Shown: positions 42,829-53,012 of the stretch, in pieces
Layout of the letters: each line of letters opens with the position of its first letter
Position numbering within the stretch: the first letter of the stretch is position 1
The notes under the pieces: model-generated
The model's input: the letters and a program-made list of their open reading frames with translations, nothing else
Databases searched by the model: none
What the model was told of the DNA's origin: nothing
DNA from: Peteryoungia ipomoeae
GTDB taxonomy: Bacteria; Pseudomonadota; Alphaproteobacteria; Rhizobiales; Rhizobiaceae
Assembly: GCF_004912165.1 (NCBI RefSeq)
Contig: NZ_STGV01000001.1
Coordinates: 558,001-622,000 of the forward strand
Length of the DNA stretch: 64,000 bases
Direction of reading: 5' to 3'
Made by a program: the position numbers and the translations under genes

Positions 42829-44655
42829 ATGTGCGGTATTGTCGGCATCGTCGGGGTCAAGCCGGTGGCGGAGCGTCTGGTCGATGCGTTGAAGCGGCTG
42901 GAATATCGCGGTTATGACTCCGCCGGTGTTGCGACAATCCATGACAACAAGTTGGATCGCCGTCGCGCCGAGGGCAAGCTGTTCAATCTCGAGACCAAAC
43001 TTGCCGGCGAGCCGCTGCCTGGCCTGATCGGGATCGCGCATACGCGCTGGGCGACGCATGGCGTACCGAACGAAACCAACGCCCATCCGCATTTCGTCGA
43101 CGGCGTCGCCGTCGTGCACAATGGCATTATCGAGAACTTTGCCGAGATCAAGGAAGAGCTTGGCGCCGAGGGGGCGATCTTCGTTACCCAGACCGACACC
43201 GAGGTTGTGGCTCAGCTTCTGGCGAAGTATCGCCGGCAGGGGCTTGGTCGCCGCGAAGGCATGCATGAAATGCTGCGTCACGTAACCGGCGCCTATGCGC
43301 TCGCGGTCATCTTCGAGGATGATCCGTCGACGATCATGGCAGCACGCTCGGGCCCGCCGCTTGCCGTCGGTTATGGCGATGGCGAGATGTTCCTCGGCTC
43401 GGATGCCATTGCACTTTCGCCTTTCACCAACCGTATCGCCTATCTGCAGGATGGCGACTGGGCTGTCCTCGGGCGCGACGGCGCGCAGATTTTCGATCTT
43501 GCGGGCAACCGCGTCGAGCGACCGATCCAGATCTCGTCTGCCACGGCCTACATGATCGACAAGGGCAATCATCGCCACTTCATGGAGAAGGAAATCTACG
43601 AGCAGCCGGAGGTGATCTCCCACGCGCTGTCGCATTACGTGGATTTTGCCGAGCAGAAGGTGCGCCCGGTGGATGCCGGTATCGACTTTGCCAATCTGCG
43701 CGGGCTTGCAATTTCCGCATGCGGCACTGCCTATCTGGCCGGTCTCGTCGGCAAGTACTGGTTCGAGCGATATGCACGTTTGCCGGTGGAGATCGACGTC
43801 GCCTCGGAGTTTCGCTATCGCGAAATGCCGCTGAGTAGGGACCAGGCGGCACTCTTCATATCGCAGTCGGGCGAGACGGCCGATACGCTTGCCTCTCTGC
43901 GCTATTGCAAGGACAACGGCTTGAAAATCGGAGCTGTCGTCAATGTCAAGGAATCGACGATTGCGCGGGAAGCCGATGCAGTCTTCCCGATCCTCGCCGG
44001 TCCGGAAATCGGTGTCGCGTCGACCAAGGCCTTTACCTGTCAGCTTGCCGTACTCGCTTCGCTTGCCGTTTCGGCGGGCCGGGCGCGGGGAACTTTGAGC
44101 GAGGCTGACGAGAAGCAGCTCGTGCACAGCCTGATCGAGATGCCGCGCATCATGAGCAAGGTCATCAATGCCGTGCAGCCGCAGATCGAGTCCCTGTCGC
44201 GGGATCTCTCGAAGTTCAAGGACGTGCTTTATCTCGGCCGCGGCACCAGCTATCCGCTGGCGCTGGAGGGGGCTCTGAAGCTCAAGGAGATCTCCTATAT
44301 CCATGCGGAGGGTTATGCGGCCGGCGAATTGAAGCATGGCCCGATCGCGCTCATCGACGAGAACATGCCGGTCATCGTGATTGCACCCTTCGATCGCTTC
44401 TTCGAGAAGACCGTGTCGAACATGCAGGAGGTTGCCGCGCGCGGCGGCCGAATCATCTTCATCACCGACGAGAAGGGTGCGGCCGCTTCCAAGCTCGAGA
44501 CCATGGCAACGATCGTGCTGCCGGAAGTGGCCGAGATCATTTCGCCGATGATCTACTCGATCCCGATTCAGTTGCTCGCCTATCACACGGCGGTTTTCAT
44601 GGGCACGGACGTCGATCAGCCACGCAATCTGGCAAAGTCGGTCACGGTCGAGTGA
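42829..44655 (+). CDS. glmS: Glutamine-fructose-6-phosphate aminotransferase
   Basis: This 608-aa enzyme begins MCGIVGIVG, with the N-terminal Cys nucleophile of the glutaminase domain. RWATHGVPNETNAHPH and HNGIIEN mark that domain. Two SIS isomerase domains follow (SACGTAYLAG, SQSGETADT, STKAFTCQL, LGRGTSYPLALEGALKLKEI) and end in the conserved AKSVTVE. It feeds glmU through glucosamine-6-phosphate. Confidence 0.98.
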   Translation: MCGIVGIVGVKPVAERLVDALKRLEYRGYDSAGVATIHDNKLDRRRAEGKLFNLETKLAGEPLPGLIGIAHTRWATHGVPNETNAHPHFVDGVAVVHNGIIENFAEIKEELGAEGAIFVTQTDTEVVAQLLAKYRRQGLGRREGMHEMLRHVTGAYALAVIFEDDPSTIMAARSGPPLAVGYGDGEMFLGSDAIALSPFTNRIAYLQDGDWAVLGRDGAQIFDLAGNRVERPIQISSATAYMIDKGNHRHFMEKEIYEQPEVISHALSHYVDFAEQKVRPVDAGIDFANLRGLAISACGTAYLAGLVGKYWFERYARLPVEIDVASEFRYREMPLSRDQAALFISQSGETADTLASLRYCKDNGLKIGAVVNVKESTIAREADAVFPILAGPEIGVASTKAFTCQLAVLASLAVSAGRARGTLSEADEKQLVHSLIEMPRIMSKVINAVQPQIESLSRDLSKFKDVLYLGRGTSYPLALEGALKLKEISYIHAEGYAAGELKHGPIALIDENMPVIVIAPFDRFFEKTVSNMQEVAARGGRIIFITDEKGAAASKLETMATIVLPEVAEIISPMIYSIPIQLLAYHTAVFMGTDVDQPRNLAKSVTVE

Positions 44656-44664
44656 TCCCTGAGG

Positions 44665-44697
44665 CCGGGCGCAGGTTGCACTTTTCCTTGCGCCCGG
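44665..44697 (+). terminator. Hairpin after glmS
   Basis: CCGGGCGCA (44665-44673) pairs perfectly with TGCGCCCGG (44689-44697) around a 15-base loop. No U-run follows, so it may stabilise the 3' end rather than terminate. Confidence 0.4.
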
Positions 44698-44751
44698 AAG
44701 CAGGCTTGGGCATTGTCCGGGTGATTTGGCACTGCACAATGATGGCCCGAC

Positions 44752-45480
44752 ATGACGGACTCGATTGACAGGATCTCGCTGGCAACCCGCCTCAGGAACA
44801 ACTTCCTGACGGGGCTGATCATCTGCGCGCCGATGGCAATCACCATCTATCTGACCTGGACCTTCATCCATTGGGCCGATAGTTGGGTGAAACCCTATTT
44901 GCCTGACCGCTACAATCCTGAGGCCTATCTCAAATTTGCCGTTCCAGGCACCGGCTTGCTGATTGCGATCCTTTTCATCACGCTGGTTGGGTTTCTGGGG
45001 CGTAACCTTATCGGGCGCTCGATCGTCTCCTACAGCGAGAACATCCTCAATCGCATGCCGCTGGTGCGAACCGTCTACAAAAGCACCAAGCAGATTTTCG
45101 AGACGGTGCTCAAGGAGCAGGGCAATTCCTTCAAGAAAGTGGGGCTGATCGAGTTTCCGCGTGCCGGAACCTGGGCACTGGTCTTCGTGTCCACCGATGC
45201 CAAGGGGGAAATTGCGGCAAAGCTGAATGCCAATGGCGAGGAGATGGTCGCCGTCTTTCTGGCACCGACGCCGGTTCCGACGGCTGGTTTCCTGATGTTC
45301 GTGCCGCGCAGCAAGTTGATGTTGCTCGACATGACTCCGGAAGAAGGCGTTAAACTCCTGATCAGTGCCGGTCTCGTCACGCCTGAGCACAAGCCGAACC
45401 TTGCCGATGCGATGACGGCTTTTGCCGATCTGCCGGCCGAGGATGAGGCCGTGTCTGTAAAAACGTCGAAGGCGCGGTAA
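44752..45480 (+). CDS. DUF502 inner-membrane protein
   Basis: This 242-aa protein has two N-terminal helices (FLTGLIICAPMAITIYLTWTF; GTGLLIAILFITLVGFLG) followed by the DUF502 cytoplasmic domain (PLVRTVYKSTKQI, VGLIEFPRAGTW, FVPTPVPTAG-like region). The function is unknown. It is convergent with recG, with only 12 bp between them. Confidence 0.88.
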   Translation: MTDSIDRISLATRLRNNFLTGLIICAPMAITIYLTWTFIHWADSWVKPYLPDRYNPEAYLKFAVPGTGLLIAILFITLVGFLGRNLIGRSIVSYSENILNRMPLVRTVYKSTKQIFETVLKEQGNSFKKVGLIEFPRAGTWALVFVSTDAKGEIAAKLNANGEEMVAVFLAPTPVPTAGFLMFVPRSKLMLLDMTPEEGVKLLISAGLVTPEHKPNLADAMTAFADLPAEDEAVSVKTSKAR

Positions 45481-45492
45481 AGCGCGCTTGCC

Positions 45493-47598
45493 TTAACCCG
45501 CATGCAGGAATCGGATCGCCTCGTCGCGGCGGTGGAGATAGAGCAGCGTGCGCACCGCTTCACCCCGTTGACTGGTCAGTTCCGGATCGCGGTCAAGCAG
45601 ATAAGCTGCATCCTTGCGCGCGATTTCCAGGAGATCGCCATGATGCTCGAGGCTTGCGATTTTGAAGCCCGGGGTGCCGGATTGGCGGGTGCCGAGAAGC
45701 TCGCCTTCGCCACGCAATTTCAGGTCTTCCTCGGCAATCAGGAAGCCGTCCTCCGAATCGCGCAGGATGGAGAGGCGGGCCTTTCCCGTTTCGCCGAGCG
45801 GGCCCTTGTAGAGCAGGATGCAGCTTGAGGCTTCGTCGCCACGTCCGACGCGGCCACGCAACTGGTGCAATTGCGCAAGGCCGAATCGCTCGGCGTGTTC
45901 GATCACCATGATCGTGGCATCGGGAACGTCGACGCCGACTTCGACCACGGTGGTGGCGACCAGCAGGCGGGTTTCGCCGTTCTTGAAGGCGAGCATCGCG
46001 GCGTCCTTTTCCGCACCCGCCATGCGTCCGTGCACCAGTCCGATCGGCGCCTTAATGAACTGTTGCAGCACGGCTCGCCGTTCATCGGCGGACATGAGCT
46101 CGCTTTCTTCCGTTTCCTCCACCAGCGGGCATATCCAATAGGCTTTCTTGCCTTCCGCAATGGCAGCCCGCAGACGCTCGATGACATCGGGCACGCGTTC
46201 GGTCGGCACCGTTACCGTCTGGATCGGTTTTCTGCCGGCGGGCTTTTCGGTGAGCTTGGAGACGTCCATGTCGCCAAACGCCGCCAGCACCAGGGTTCGC
46301 GGGATCGGCGTTGCCGTCATCACCAGCATGTGCGGCGATAGTCCCTTGGCAGTGAGGCGCAACCGTTGATGCACGCCGAAGCGATGCTGTTCGTCGACGA
46401 CGGCCAAAGTCAGGTTGCGGTAGGTGACTGTATCCTGGAACAGCGCATGGGTGCCGATGACGATCTGCGTTTCGCCGGAAGCGATGCGTTCGAGAATGGC
46501 GTCTCGCTCCTTCCCCTTGGTCCGGCCGGTCAGGACGTCGATCTTGAGGTCTGCGGCAGCGCTAAGGCGGGAGAGTGTGGCATGGTGCTGGCGGGCGAGG
46601 ATCTCTGTCGGCGCCATCAGCACGGCCTGTCCACCGGCTTCCACCGCGGCGGCCATGGCAAACAGGGCGACCAGCGTCTTGCCGGCGCCGACATCGCCCT
46701 GAACGAGACGCAGCATGCGTTGGTCGGATGCCATGTCCTTCAGAATGTCGGCGATGGCGGCCAGCTGGCTGTTGGTCGGCGTAAAGGGAAGGGCTGTCCG
46801 AATCTTGTCGCTGAGTGCGCCGGTTGGCCGGATGGGGATGCCCGGCACGCGTCGCAGCTTCTGCCGGACGAGTGCCAGCGAGACCTGGCCCGCCAGGAAT
46901 TCGTCATAGGCGAGCCTTCGGCGTGCCGGGGCCTGCGGGTCGATGTCCTTTTCGTCGCGCGGATGGTGCAGGGCGACAAGACTGTCGCGGACGCTTGTGA
47001 AGCCTTGCCTGGTCGCGAGCGCATCATCGGCCCATTCGGTAAAATCGGGCGTCTTTTCGAGAGAGGCTTCGATGGCCTTGCGCAGGACCTTCGGAGAGAG
47101 ACCGGCAGTCAGCGGATAGACAGGCTCGACCAGCGGCAGGTTCTCGGCCTCGCTCGCTTTCAGCATGAAATCGGGATGGACCATGGAGGCACGGCCGTTG
47201 AACCAGTCGACTTTGCCGGAGACCATGAAGACCTCGTCGAGCGGCAAGGCCTTTTCCAGCCAGTTGCCCTTGACCTTGAAGAAGGTCAGCGCCAGTTCAC
47301 CGGTCTCGTCGTGCAGCATGACGCGATAGGGCAGATTGCTCTTGCCGCTTGGCGGCGGCAGGTGCCGGTCGACACGGCCTGTGATGGTCACCAGCGAGCC
47401 CTGGTTTGCATAAGCGATGCCGGGTTGATGACGGCGGTCGATCAGGCGGTGTGGTGCGAGCCACAAGAGATCGAGAACCCGAGCATCCTCGCCTTCGTCA
47501 CGACCGACAAGGGTTGCCAGCAGCTGTGCGACCTTGGGGCCGACACCAGGCAGGGACGAAACGGAGGCGAAAAGGGGATCAAGATGGTTTGGACGCAT
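45493..47598 (-). CDS. recG: ATP-dependent DNA helicase RecG
   Basis: This 701-aa helicase remodels stalled replication forks and Holliday junctions. The N-terminal wedge/OB domain covers about residues 1-240 (SLPGVGPKVAQLLATL). The helicase core has Walker A GDVGAGKT near residue 303, the DEQH box near 402 (VVDEQHRFGVHQR), TATPIPRT, and QLRGRVGRG in the second lobe. The start at 47598 fits the family; the upstream extension is not conserved. It is divergent from sdhE. Confidence 0.97.
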   Translation of the reverse strand: MRPNHLDPLFASVSSLPGVGPKVAQLLATLVGRDEGEDARVLDLLWLAPHRLIDRRHQPGIAYANQGSLVTITGRVDRHLPPPSGKSNLPYRVMLHDETGELALTFFKVKGNWLEKALPLDEVFMVSGKVDWFNGRASMVHPDFMLKASEAENLPLVEPVYPLTAGLSPKVLRKAIEASLEKTPDFTEWADDALATRQGFTSVRDSLVALHHPRDEKDIDPQAPARRRLAYDEFLAGQVSLALVRQKLRRVPGIPIRPTGALSDKIRTALPFTPTNSQLAAIADILKDMASDQRMLRLVQGDVGAGKTLVALFAMAAAVEAGGQAVLMAPTEILARQHHATLSRLSAAADLKIDVLTGRTKGKERDAILERIASGETQIVIGTHALFQDTVTYRNLTLAVVDEQHRFGVHQRLRLTAKGLSPHMLVMTATPIPRTLVLAAFGDMDVSKLTEKPAGRKPIQTVTVPTERVPDVIERLRAAIAEGKKAYWICPLVEETEESELMSADERRAVLQQFIKAPIGLVHGRMAGAEKDAAMLAFKNGETRLLVATTVVEVGVDVPDATIMVIEHAERFGLAQLHQLRGRVGRGDEASSCILLYKGPLGETGKARLSILRDSEDGFLIAEEDLKLRGEGELLGTRQSGTPGFKIASLEHHGDLLEIARKDAAYLLDRDPELTSQRGEAVRTLLYLHRRDEAIRFLHAG

Positions 47599-47693
47599 GA
47601 CGCGGGCAAAATGCCTTGCAAAATGCCGGCTTGGCAAGCTGACAATTTCACAAGCCTGCTCTATAGAAGCGCAACGAGACGAAGGATGGCGAA

Positions 47694-47999
47694 ATGACTG
47701 GACTGGTGAGAAGCAGTGTCGACCTCGATCCCCGTCGGCGGCGCATCCTGTTCCGCTGCTGGCATCGCGGGATCCGCGAGATGGACCTGATGCTGGGACA
47801 GTTCTGCGAGGCCGAGATCGCCGATCTGAGCGAAGCCGATCTTGACGAGCTGGAACGGATCATGGCCGAAGAGGACAATGACCTCGTTCGCTACATTACG
47901 GGTGCCGAACCCGTGCCGGCACATCTGCAGACGCCGCTGTTTGAGCGGATCGCGGCCCTTCGTCCGCATTTCTCGCCTGTCGTTGCGGATGCAAATTGA
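47694..47999 (+). CDS. sdhE: Succinate dehydrogenase assembly factor (FAD insertion)
   Basis: This 101-aa protein has the RGxxE motif (CWHRGIREMD) of SdhE/Sdh5, which promotes covalent FAD attachment to SdhA. It sits 13 bp before mfd on the same strand, a common alphaproteobacterial order, and is divergent from recG. Confidence 0.92.
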   Translation: MTGLVRSSVDLDPRRRRILFRCWHRGIREMDLMLGQFCEAEIADLSEADLDELERIMAEEDNDLVRYITGAEPVPAHLQTPLFERIAALRPHFSPVVADAN

Positions 48000-48012
48000 G
48001 AAGTAGGCCCTG

Positions 48013-51000
48013 ATGTCCCTGATCGATGTGAAGCGGATTGTCGATGCGCAATCGGCTCTGACGCTTTCCCATGTGCCGGATGGCATGGACGCCTTTATCC
48101 TTGCGGACCTCGCGCGGCAGGGCAAGCCGGTTGCCTATGTGGTCTCGGATGGGCAACGGCTGCAGAACATCGAGCAGACGCTGGGCTTTGCCGCACCGGA
48201 TATTCCTGTCCTGACACTGCCCGCCTGGGATTGCCTGCCCTATGACCGTGTGTCGCCATCGGCCGATGTCTCGGCGCGGCGCCTTGCGGCGCTGTCAGGG
48301 CTGATTGCGCTTTATCTCAATCCGCATCCGGCGATCGTGCTCGTGACAGTCAATGCCATGCTGCAGAAGGTGGCACCGGCCGATGTGATCGACAGTCTCG
48401 GCTTTTCGGCGAAACCCGGCAACCAGGTGCGCATGGATGATGTGGCGGCAAGGCTCGAGCGCAATGGCTTCGACCGGGTTGCAACGGTGCGTGAGGTCGG
48501 CGAGTTTGCCGTGCGCGGCGGTATCCTCGACGTTTTCGTGCCGGGATCGGAAGAGCCTGTTCGCCTCGACTTCTTCGGAGATACGCTCGAAAGCATCCGG
48601 TCTTTTGATCCGGCAAGCCAGCGCACCATCGGCCAGGTGCGGTCCCTCGACCTGAACCCGATGAGCGAGGTGACGCTGACGCCGGAAAGCATCGCTCGGT
48701 TCCGCAAGAACTATCTGTCGCTGTTCGGCGCTGCGACGCGGGATGATGCACTCTACGCAGCCGTCTCCGAGGGGCGCCGCTATGCGGGCATGGAGCATTG
48801 GTTGCCGATGTTCTATGACCAGCTGGAGACCACCTTCGACTATCTGCGTGGGTTCCGCATGGTCACCGATCATACCGTGCGTGAGGCTGCCGAAGAACGG
48901 GCCAAGCTGATCCGTGACTATTACGAGGCACGTCTCAACAGCGCGACGCCCGGCAAGGGGCACCTGGCCCAGGGCACGCCCTACAAGCCGGTGCCGCCGG
49001 AACGGCTCTATCTCGGTGCGGCGGAATTCGGCCGCGCGCTGGATGCGTTCGATCCGATCCGCATCACGCCATTTGCCGAGCACGGGGGTGAAAGCCGCCT
49101 GGTGATCGAGGTCGATGCGCGACCCACGCCGCGCTGGGCGAAGACCGCCAATGAAGCGGGCGAGGCCGAGAGCGGTCGAGTGAATGTATTCGAGCAAGCG
49201 GTCAAATACGTCGCCGACAAGCGCGCGATGGGTGCCAAGGTGATCCTGTCCGGCTGGTCTGAAGGCTCGCTTGACCGACTGTTGCAGGTTCTAAACGAGC
49301 ATGGCCTGGAGCGGCTGGTGCCGGTTGGGTCCTTGAAGGATGTCGCCAAGCTGAAGATAGGCGAGGCGGGCACCGCCGTCCTCAGCCTCGAAGGCGGCTT
49401 CGAGGCGGGTAAGCTGATCATCGTCGGTGAGCAGGACATTCTCGGCGACCGCATGGTCCGGCGGTCGAAGCGCCGCAAGCGTGCGTCAGACTTCATCTCG
49501 GAAGTCGCGAGCATCGACGAAGGCTCAATCGTCGTACATGCCGAGCACGGGATCGGGCGTTTCATCGGGCTGAGAACGATCGAGGCTGCCGGCGCGCCGC
49601 GTGCCTGCCTCGAACTGCAATATGCCGATGACGCTAAACTCTTTCTGCCGGTGGAGAACATCGATCTCTTGTCGCGCTATGGCGGCGAGGCAACCGAGGT
49701 ACAGCTCGACAAGCTTGGCGGTGGCGCCTGGCAGATGCGCAAGGCCAAGCTGAAGAAGCGGCTCCTCGACATGGCCGGTGCGCTGATCAAGATCGCCGCC
49801 GAACGGATGACCCGCTCGGCGCCTGTGCTGACGACGCAGGAAGGGCTCTACGACGAATTCGCGGCTCGCTTCCCGTATGACGAGACGGAAGACCAGGAGA
49901 ACGCCATCGAAGCGGTGCGCTCGGATCTGGGGCAGGGCCGACCGATGGACCGCTTGATTTGCGGCGACGTCGGCTTCGGCAAGACGGAAGTTGCGCTGCG
50001 CGCGGCCTTCATCGCCGCGATGAACGGCATCCAGGTCGCCGTGGTGGTGCCGACGACGCTGCTTGCGCGCCAGCATTTCAAGACTTTTTCGGAGCGCTTC
50101 CGGGGCCTGCCGATCCGCGTGCAGCAGGCATCGCGCCTTGTCGGCACCAAGGAACTCAACCTCGTCAAGAAGGAGGTGGCCGACGGCAAGACCGACATCG
50201 TCGTCGGGACCCATGCGCTGCTCGGCTCTGGCATCAGCTTTGCCAATCTCGGCCTCCTGATCATCGATGAGGAGCAGCACTTCGGCGTCAAGCACAAGGA
50301 GCGGCTGAAGGAGCTGAAATCCGACGTGCATGTGTTGACGCTGTCGGCGACGCCCATTCCGCGCACGCTGCAGCTGGCGATGACCGGTGTCCGCGAGCTG
50401 TCTTTGATTACCACGCCACCCGTCGACCGGATGGCGGTCCGCACCTTCATCTCGCCCTTCGATCCGCTCGTCATTCGAGAGACGCTGATGCGCGAGCATT
50501 ATCGCGGCGGCCAGAGTTTCTATGTCTGCCCACGTCTGGCCGATCTCGCCGACATCAAGGCCTTCCTCGATGAAAACGTGCCGGAGCTGAAGGTCGCGCT
50601 CGCGCATGGGCAGATGGCGGCGGGCGAGCTCGAAGACATCATGAATGCCTTTTACGAAGGCCGCTACGATGTGCTGCTGTCGACGACCATTGTCGAATCG
50701 GGGCTCGATGTGCCGACGGCCAATACGCTGATCGTTCACCGCGCCGACATGTTCGGCCTGGCCCAGCTCTACCAGATCCGCGGCCGCGTCGGCCGTTCCA
50801 AGGTCCGTGCCTTTGCGCTTTTGACCCTGCCGGTCAACAAGGTGCTGACCCAGAGTGCGGAACGACGGCTGAAGGTATTGCAATCGCTCGACACACTCGG
50901 CGCCGGCTTTCAGTTGGCAAGCCATGACTTGGACATCCGGGGCGCGGGCAACCTGCTTGGCGAGGAACAGTCCGGCCACATCAAGGAAGTCGGCTTCGAG

Positions 51001-51519
51001 CTTTACCAGCAGATGCTCGAGGAGGCCGTGGCCGAAGTGAAGGGTATCGACGAAGTCGTCGACACCGGCTGGTCGCCGCAGATCCAGGTCGGGACCTCGG
51101 TGATGATTCCGGAGACCTATGTACCCGATCTCCATCTGCGCATGGCGCTCTATCGCCGCCTCGGCGAACTGGACGATCTGCGCGAGATCGACGGTTTCGG
51201 CGCCGAACTGATCGACCGCTTCGGCCCACTGCCGATCGAGGTGCAGCATCTCTTGAAGGTGGTCTATATCAAGGCGCTCTGCCGCACGGCCAATGTCGAG
51301 AAACTGGAGGCGGGTCCGAAGGGCGTCGTCGTGCAGTTCCGCGGCAAGCAATTTCCCAACCCGGCAGCGCTGGTCGGCTTCATCGCCAAGCAGGGGACAA
51401 TGGCGAAGATCCGCCCCGATCACAGCGTGTTCCTGACGCGCGACCTGCCGACGCCGGAAAAGCGGTTGTCGGGCGCGGCGGTCGTGATGACGCACCTGGC
51501 GGAGTTGGCGAAGGGCTGA
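48013..51519 (+). CDS. mfd: Transcription-repair coupling factor
   Basis: This 1168-aa protein removes stalled RNA polymerase and recruits UvrA. The N-terminal UvrB-like part covers about residues 1-400. The CarD-like RNA polymerase interaction domain lies near 495-560 (VVHAEHGIGRFIGL). The translocase has Walker A GDVGFGKTE near 652, DEEQHFG near 751, SATPIPRTLQ and QIRGRVGRS. A C-terminal TRCF domain follows. Length is typical. Confidence 0.98.
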   Translation: MSLIDVKRIVDAQSALTLSHVPDGMDAFILADLARQGKPVAYVVSDGQRLQNIEQTLGFAAPDIPVLTLPAWDCLPYDRVSPSADVSARRLAALSGLIALYLNPHPAIVLVTVNAMLQKVAPADVIDSLGFSAKPGNQVRMDDVAARLERNGFDRVATVREVGEFAVRGGILDVFVPGSEEPVRLDFFGDTLESIRSFDPASQRTIGQVRSLDLNPMSEVTLTPESIARFRKNYLSLFGAATRDDALYAAVSEGRRYAGMEHWLPMFYDQLETTFDYLRGFRMVTDHTVREAAEERAKLIRDYYEARLNSATPGKGHLAQGTPYKPVPPERLYLGAAEFGRALDAFDPIRITPFAEHGGESRLVIEVDARPTPRWAKTANEAGEAESGRVNVFEQAVKYVADKRAMGAKVILSGWSEGSLDRLLQVLNEHGLERLVPVGSLKDVAKLKIGEAGTAVLSLEGGFEAGKLIIVGEQDILGDRMVRRSKRRKRASDFISEVASIDEGSIVVHAEHGIGRFIGLRTIEAAGAPRACLELQYADDAKLFLPVENIDLLSRYGGEATEVQLDKLGGGAWQMRKAKLKKRLLDMAGALIKIAAERMTRSAPVLTTQEGLYDEFAARFPYDETEDQENAIEAVRSDLGQGRPMDRLICGDVGFGKTEVALRAAFIAAMNGIQVAVVVPTTLLARQHFKTFSERFRGLPIRVQQASRLVGTKELNLVKKEVADGKTDIVVGTHALLGSGISFANLGLLIIDEEQHFGVKHKERLKELKSDVHVLTLSATPIPRTLQLAMTGVRELSLITTPPVDRMAVRTFISPFDPLVIRETLMREHYRGGQSFYVCPRLADLADIKAFLDENVPELKVALAHGQMAAGELEDIMNAFYEGRYDVLLSTTIVESGLDVPTANTLIVHRADMFGLAQLYQIRGRVGRSKVRAFALLTLPVNKVLTQSAERRLKVLQSLDTLGAGFQLASHDLDIRGAGNLLGEEQSGHIKEVGFELYQQMLEEAVAEVKGIDEVVDTGWSPQIQVGTSVMIPETYVPDLHLRMALYRRLGELDDLREIDGFGAELIDRFGPLPIEVQHLLKVVYIKALCRTANVEKLEAGPKGVVVQFRGKQFPNPAALVGFIAKQGTMAKIRPDHSVFLTRDLPTPEKRLSGAAVVMTHLAELAKG

Positions 51520-51526
51520 GGGCGCC

Positions 51527-52009
51527 CTAGCCGATGCGTGGTGCGATGCGGCGGATCTGGAAGCCGGTTTTGTTCTGCTCGAAACCCGCAGACCGGTAGA
51601 CGCCAAGTGTCTCGGTCTTGGTTGAGCCGGTCAACAGCATTACCTTATAGCAGCCATGATCCCAGGCGGCTGAAACGGCATGTTGCAGTGTGGCGCGACC
51701 GTAACCGCGTCCACGATGCTGAGAACCGGTGACTACATTCTCGATCAAGGCATAAGGCTGGCCGCCCCGAGTTAGATTGGGGAGGACAATCAACGTACAG
51801 GTACTGACAATGGTCTGGTCGAGAACGCCGACATGCACCGCGCTGCCGGGAATGCGTCCGAGAGCATCGAGATGCGTTTCTGCTGCATCGACTGATAACT
51901 CGACATCATCGGGGTTCAGATCGCGGTAAAGCGGCAGGAGTCCAGGTAGGTCAGCTCGGTCCGCCAATCGCACGAAAAGCTGTCTCTGGTCAGACGAATC
52001 CGGTTTCAT
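51527..52009 (-). CDS. GNAT family N-acetyltransferase
   Basis: This 160-aa protein has the acetyl-CoA binding motif near residues 95-110 (GSQHRGRGYGRATLQHAV) and a C-terminal YRSAGFEQNKTGF strand. The acceptor is unknown. It lies 10 bp after the EamA gene on the same strand and is likely cotranscribed. Confidence 0.9.
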   Translation of the reverse strand: MKPDSSDQRQLFVRLADRADLPGLLPLYRDLNPDDVELSVDAAETHLDALGRIPGSAVHVGVLDQTIVSTCTLIVLPNLTRGGQPYALIENVVTGSQHRGRGYGRATLQHAVSAAWDHGCYKVMLLTGSTKTETLGVYRSAGFEQNKTGFQIRRIAPRIG

Positions 52010-52018
52010 TGATATGTC

Positions 52019-52984
52019 TCAGTCGCCCTCTTGCGGCTTGATCGCCAGCGCCGCATCCGATTTGCCGGCAACTGGTGGCGGGAGCGGCGTGTCGCGCTTG
52101 CGCTCGCGGATCAGGGTGAGCAGGCCGGAGCCGACGATGAGCACGATGCCGACACCCATGGGCCAGTCGACCTTGTCGCCGAAGATGACGTAACCGAAGA
52201 GAATGGCCCAGAGCATCTGGCTGTACTGGATCGGTCCGACAATCGGGGCAGGGGCGTAGAAGGAGGCGAGCATCATGAAGACATTGCCGACGGCTGCGAG
52301 AATGCCGAAGGCCGCAAGCAGCGTCAGATCGTAACCGCTCGGCATGTGCAGATCGGGCAGCGAAAGCAGCGCGCAGAGCACGATGTTGCCAATGAGGCCC
52401 GCGCCGAAGAGCGAAATGTTCTTTTCCTTCGGCCCCATGGCACGGAAGATGACGATGGAGACGCCGCCGGTAAAGCCGGAGATCAGGGCCGTCAGATGAC
52501 CGAATTCGAGCTCGCGGAAACCGGGACGCAGCACGACGAGTACCCCGAGGAAGCCGATGATGACGGCGGCCCAGCGCTTTATGCCGACCTGCTCCTTGAG
52601 GAAGATGACGGAAAGGATTGTCGCGAAGCTCGGCAGCAGGAAAATCAGGCAGAAAGCTTCCGCCATCGGCAATTCTGTGAACGAGATGATGCTGGTGACG
52701 GTGCCGATTGCCGCGCAGGCGAAGCGCAGCCACCAAAGCGGCCAGTTGCTGCTGCGCACGAGGTCCGTCCAGCGATCGCCGCGCTTCATCAAAAAGGGGA
52801 TGGCGAGGATGCCGAAGAGGCTGCCGATCAGCCCTGCCTCGAAGGCCGGGACGCGCCCATCGACCAGTTTGACGGCGGCGTCGCTAAAGGCATAGGCAGC
52901 AAAACAAATGAGGGCGAGTATGACGCCCTTGAAGGTGGTGTCTGATGACAAGGTATTTGATCCCGGGGAGAGGCTATTTATCAC
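52019..52984 (-). CDS. EamA/DMT family transporter
   Basis: This 321-aa protein has about ten helices in two EamA repeats (ALICFAAYAFSDAAVKL; FLGVLVVLRPGF; VGPIQYSQMLWAILFGYVIFGD). Substrates of such exporters include amino acids and metabolites. The start is GTG at 52984, or TTG at 52951 with a better-placed GGGGA; the first 11 residues are therefore uncertain. Confidence 0.88.
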   Translation of the reverse strand: MINSLSPGSNTLSSDTTFKGVILALICFAAYAFSDAAVKLVDGRVPAFEAGLIGSLFGILAIPFLMKRGDRWTDLVRSSNWPLWWLRFACAAIGTVTSIISFTELPMAEAFCLIFLLPSFATILSVIFLKEQVGIKRWAAVIIGFLGVLVVLRPGFRELEFGHLTALISGFTGGVSIVIFRAMGPKEKNISLFGAGLIGNIVLCALLSLPDLHMPSGYDLTLLAAFGILAAVGNVFMMLASFYAPAPIVGPIQYSQMLWAILFGYVIFGDKVDWPMGVGIVLIVGSGLLTLIRERKRDTPLPPPVAGKSDAALAIKPQEGD

Positions 52985-53012
52985 CCCGGGATAGGCTGGT
53001 TCGCCAAGGTGG

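Noticed and set aside
42091..45390. Minus-strand open frame of 1099 codons
   Set aside because: It is antisense to glmU, glmS and the DUF502 gene, all of which have clear family motifs. It is a high-GC shadow frame with Arg/His/Asp-rich composition.
49525..51606. Minus-strand open frame of 693 codons opposite mfd
   Set aside because: It is a shadow of the mfd helicase region.
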